Below are positions 60,521 through 64,000 of a DNA stretch of 64,000 nt, one piece after another. A program made the position numbers and the translations under genes. Below the pieces are notes generated by a model that ran no database searches, was not told the DNA's origin, and worked only from the letters and a program-made list of their open reading frames with translations. How positions within the stretch are numbered: the first letter of the stretch is position 1; every line of letters starts with the position of its first letter. Origin of the DNA: Cryptomeria japonica (taxonomy: Eukaryota; Streptophyta; Pinopsida; Cupressales; Cupressaceae); the NCBI RefSeq assembly GCF_030272615.1, contig NC_081412.1:97771796-97835795 (forward strand), read 5' to 3'.

Positions 60521-60990
60521 GTTGGGAGAGAGAGATGGTATATTAAGAGAGAGGTAGAGATGTATATATAGAGAAATATATAGGTAGGTAGGGTGTAAGG
60601 GGAGGTGTCTAGAGATCGCGAAGATAAAGAGTACAAAGTTAAGGATGTGAGAGAGAGGTAGAGACATAGTTTTAGATTTTAGGAGAGAGGGGACAAAGTG
60701 AGATAGAAAGGAAAAAAAAGACAAAGAGAAATGTGACTTATATATAAATTTTATAATTCATGTACATATAGCTTGTATTTTTTATTAAAAAAATTTTTTT
60801 AAAAATGTAAAAAAAAAAATTAAATTTTTTTTAAAGGAAACAGGATCCCGTTTTGTTTTTCAAACGAGATCCTGTTTCTTAGATCTAGGCTCGGGATACC
60901 GAAGCTAAATGGGATTCAGCTTCAAATTGGGCTCGGGATCCCGACATGAAATGGGATCCCATTTCGTTTCTCATGCGTTCCGTGAGATTT
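60521..60990. other. Right arm of the inverted-repeat element
   Basis: GA-rich tail, then poly-A/T, then GGATCC palindromes near 60842 and 60933-60943 and a perfect 18-base palindrome at 60948-60965 (half GAAATGGGA), mirroring the left side. Much shorter than the left arm. Confidence 0.75.
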
Positions 60991-61051
60991 TCCTTTTTTT
61001 TCTAAGTGTAAAACTTCCACACTAAGTGGACACAACTTTGTACACTTACCC

Positions 61052-62850
61052 CCATATTGGGTCGTTATGGGTCACATGGTGTCCTAAGGGGTCATATTGT
61101 GTCCTACGACCCCTTAGGACACCATATGACCTCTTAAGATGCCAAATTGTCTCGTTATGTGTCATATGGTGTCCTAAGGGGTAATGGGACACCATATGAC
61201 CCCTAAGGACAACATACGAGCCCTTATGACACCATATTGGGTCTTTATGAGTCATATGGTGTCCATAGGGGTCATACTATGTCCTACGACCCCTTAGGAC
61301 ACCATATGACCCCTTAAGACACCAAATTTTGTCGTTATGGGTCATATTGTGTCCTAAGAGATCATGAGACACCATATGACCCCAAGGTCAACATATGACC
61401 CCATATGACACCATATTGGGTACTTATGAGTCATATGGTGTCCATAGGGATCATATCGTGTCCTACGACCCCTTAGGACACCATATGACCCATTAAGAAA
61501 CCAAATTTTATCGTTATGGGTCATATTGTGTCCTAAGGGGTCATGGGACACCATATGACCCCTAAGGACAACATACGAGCCCTTATGACACCATATTAGG
61601 TCGTTATGAGTCATATGGTGTCCTAAGGGGTCATAGTGTGTCCTACGACCCCTTAGGACACCATATGACCCCTTAAGACACCAAATTGTGTCGTTATGGG
61701 TCATATGGTGTCCTAAGGGGTCATGGGACACCATATGACCCCTAAGGACAACATAGGAGCCCTTATGACACCATATTGGGTCGTTGTGAGTCATATGGTG
61801 TCCATAGGGGTCATATTGTGTCCTACGACCCCTTAGGACACCATATGACCCCTTAAGACACCAAATTCTATCGTAATGGGTCATATTGTGTCCTAAAGGG
61901 TCTTGGGACACCATATGACCCCTAAGGACAACATACAAGCCCTTATGACACTATATTGGGTCATTATGAGTCACATCATGTCCGTAGGGGTCATATTGTG
62001 TCCTACAACCCCTTAGGACACCATATGACCCCTTAAGATACCAAATTTTGTTTTTATGAGTCATATTATATCCTAAGCAGTTGTATTGTGTCCTAAGGGG
62101 TCATGGGACACCATATGACCTCTAAGGACAACATATGACACCTTATGACACCATATTGGGTCGTTATGGGTCATACGGTGTCCTAAGGGGTCATATTATG
62201 TCCTATGACCCCTTAGGACACCATATGACCCCTTAAGACACCAAACTGTGTCATTATGGTTCATATTATGTCGTAAAGGGTCATGGGAGACCATATAACC
62301 TCTGTGGACAACATACGACCTCTTATGACACCATATTGGGTCATTATGAGTCATATGGTGTCCATAGGGGTCATATTGTGTCCTACGACCCCTTAAGACA
62401 CCATATAACCCCTTAAGACACAAAATTATGTTATTATGGGTCATATTGTGTCCTAAGGGGTCATGAGACACCATATGACCCCTAAGAACAACATACAACC
62501 CCTTATGACACCATATTGGGTCATTATGAGTCATACGGTGTCCTAAGGGGTCATATTGTGTCCTACGACCCCTTAGGACACCATATGATCCCTTAAGACA
62601 CCAAAATTTATTGTTATGGTTCATATTGTGTCCTAAGGGGTCATGGGACACCATATGACCCCTAGGGACATTATACAACCTCTTATGACACCATGTTGGC
62701 TTGTTGTGACTCATATTGTGTCCATAGGGGTCATATTGTGTCCTACAACCCCTTAGGACACCATATGACCCCTTAAGACAACATATTGGCTTGTTATAGG
62801 TACTATGGTGTCCTAAGGGGTCATATTGTGTCCTATGACCCCGTAGGACC
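61052..62850. repeat. Satellite S1, longest block, 180-bp period
   Basis: The landmark CCATATTGGGTC recurs at about 61049, 61228, 61408, 61588, 61768, 61948, 62150, 62330 and 62510: spacing 180 except one of about 202 with an extra piece near 62065-62090. Each 180-bp unit is itself a chain of mirrored GGTGTCCTAAGGGGTCAT and ACCCCTTAGGACACC modules. Long minus-strand open frames across it mirror the repeat and are not genes. Confidence 0.95.
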
Positions 62851-62867
62851 AAGGATAACTTTAAGAA

Positions 62868-62880
62868 CCCCCCCCCCCCC
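62868..62880. repeat. Poly-C run
   Basis: Thirteen C followed by GGG at the right edge of the S1 array, perhaps the mark of a further insertion edge. Confidence 0.8.
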
Positions 62881-63300
62881 GGGCAACTGTGTAAAATCTT
62901 GGCGAATCAGACATTATTTTTAGGGGGAAATTTTCATATCAATGGAGAAATTTTCATATCAATGGCAAAAAAAAAATTTAAAATGACGAAAAAATTATTT
63001 TGTATTGGTGATTTTTTTTCTAGTGTACGAAAATGCCATAAATTTTTGGTGAATAATATCTTGTTCTATGGGGAAAATATTTATTGTGGGAGGTGAATAA
63101 TTATTGTTAAAAGGAACAAATATATAATTGTATGAGCGAAAAATTTTACTCTGAAGGAAAAATTTTACTCTGAAGGAAAAATTGTTTAAATGTATTGGCG
63201 ATTTTTATCCACTGCTTGAAAATTATTTAATTTGTTTTGGCGAATATTTTGTTATTTATGGTACAATATATAATTCATTGGTGATTTCATAAATTCATTA
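62881..63300. repeat. AT-rich stretch with recurring TTGGCGA/TTGGTGA phrases
   Basis: GGCGAA, GGTGAT or GGTGAA phrases recur every 50 bases or so (62900, 63005, 63048, 63210, 63238, 63280). Two exact short tandem duplications: GAAATTTTCATATCAATGG (near 62927 and 62948) and GGAAAAATTTTACTCTGAA-type (near 63140-63180). Origin unknown. Confidence 0.5.
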
Positions 63301-64000
63301 CCATTAATAGACAAGGCACATCACATCACATTAGTATATTACATCACATAATACATTGAGTCTAGACTCTGCACGATGTATCAATAAGTGCAGCCTCTTT
63401 GACACGTAAAAGGTGACACATACCTAAAATCTATCAATGATTTTAAACCGTTTGATGATCGTATATCAATGGCTGAAGTTTTATTTCGGCTCAATTTTCT
63501 AAAGAGAACATAGCTCACCAGAAAGTGCCCAGAATGGAATTGGATTTAATAGACACGTATCGATTGTCATGAATCACGATCGATAATTTCGTTCATTTAA
63601 TATATATCTATTCACTTATGGCAATCCACTCTGTCCCCATGACTTCCAATGTGATACTTGCCAATTTGGTACTAGTTCATAGCTATTTCCAATTTCACAC
63701 ACTCGTACATTTATGGGAAAGATTTGCAGAGATACAAAAGATTTAAAAAAATTTATAGCAGTTAATATTGTTAAAGAAGTAATTATTACAATCAAGAGCT
63801 TCAACAATTTATATATGATCTCTACTTCTTTCATCTTCAATTAGCCTTTGCCATTTGGTAGATAAATCGTTAGAGCTCATAGTATTTTAGGTTTATAGGC
63901 TCACTGCTCAGTTGTTTAATTTGTTAATCTATTTTCTCAAGATGGACACTCCCATCTACTTGAGAAGCATTTTTGCAGAGGACCAGAGGGCCTTTCTAGG
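63301..64000. other. Unassigned sequence at the window edge
   Basis: No repeat family of the window extends here. A 74-codon minus frame at 63616-63840 (LLKLLIVIITSLTILTAINF) has a hydrophobic start and no domain I can name. Could be unique or low-copy DNA. Confidence 0.3.

Larger units (their letters stand above)
56043..61051. mobile_element. Inverted-repeat DNA element carrying an internal satellite array
   Basis: Ends GGGTAAGTG and CACTTACCC. The first 28 bases of the two ends agree as inverted repeats with about three mismatches (shared core AAGTTGTGTCCACTT). CCAT flanks both sides (56039-56042, 61052-61055), and joining the flanks restores the S1 phrase GACACCATATTGGGTCG. Interior: AT-rich left arm (56110-56920), GGGATCCC palindromes on both sides, and the 3.3-kb S2 array. 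No transposase. A four-base duplication does not fit the common plant superfamilies; three bases (CAT) is also possible. Confidence 0.82.

Noticed and set aside
56043-62850. CRISPR-like regular repeats
   Set aside because: Repeats are contiguous or mirrored with no unique spacers, no cas genes, and the context is eukaryotic.
61354-62852. Minus-strand ORFs of 194 and 218 codons with GHHMTHNDPIWCHKGSY repeats
   Set aside because: Period equals the S1 satellite unit. The reading frame is an accident of the repeat, with no start or flanking gene context.
63616-63840. Hydrophobic 74-codon minus ORF as a resistance-gene or membrane-protein fragment
   Set aside because: Resemblance too weak to name; left as unassigned.

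Overview
The window is a block of repetitive plant nuclear DNA. I recognise no intact host gene, tRNA, rRNA or CRISPR array. Ty1/copia elements with LTRs of 1 to 2.3 kb, Met-tRNA type primer sites (TGGTATCAGAGC), AT-rich spacers and heavy nesting point to a large-genome seed plant. A conifer or other gymnosperm is my best guess, but that is inference.

Layout. 1-4163: partial minus-strand retroelement with a zinc-knuckle gag and a second ORF (ORF2) where pol would be expected. 4164-5730: uncharacterised DNA with a short tandem repeat and an LTR-like edge. 5731-14826: a GA-rich array split by a plus-strand copia element, Copia-A (6894-14200, target duplication GAGAG). 14885-15945: minus-strand pseudogene of a CLASSY/DRD1-type SNF2 chromatin remodeller. 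16021-18030: GA/CT array plus one arm of repeat family R. 18031-19688: uncharacterised. 19689-33393: element D, an old minus-strand copia copy whose 3' LTR was split by element C (20245-27751, duplication ATTCT). C carries gag and ORF2 but no pol. 33394-34695: a second R copy in opposite orientation.

34700-62850: one satellite array (S1, 180-bp period, about 3.3 kb in total) inflated to 28 kb by insertions. These are Copia-B (35101-49142, duplication CATAT), itself carrying element E (39016-45584, duplication CTACC); a head-to-head inverted composite of two copia 5' ends (49500-54738); a solo LTR (55394-55909, CATAT); and a terminal-inverted-repeat element (56043-61051, duplication CCAT) loaded with a second, palindromic 20-bp satellite (S2). 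62851-64000 is unassigned AT-rich DNA.

The copia copies are decayed by in-frame stops, mostly TAG, and by frameshifts, so none looks able to move unaided. The parts most likely to be new are three. First, a gag plus ORF2 retroelement design seen in element 1 and element C, with a related long ORF in element E. Second, an apparent group of inverted-repeat elements that combine GGTAWGTGCA-type ends, subterminal palindromes and internal satellite arrays. Third, the inverted copia composite with a microhomology junction.
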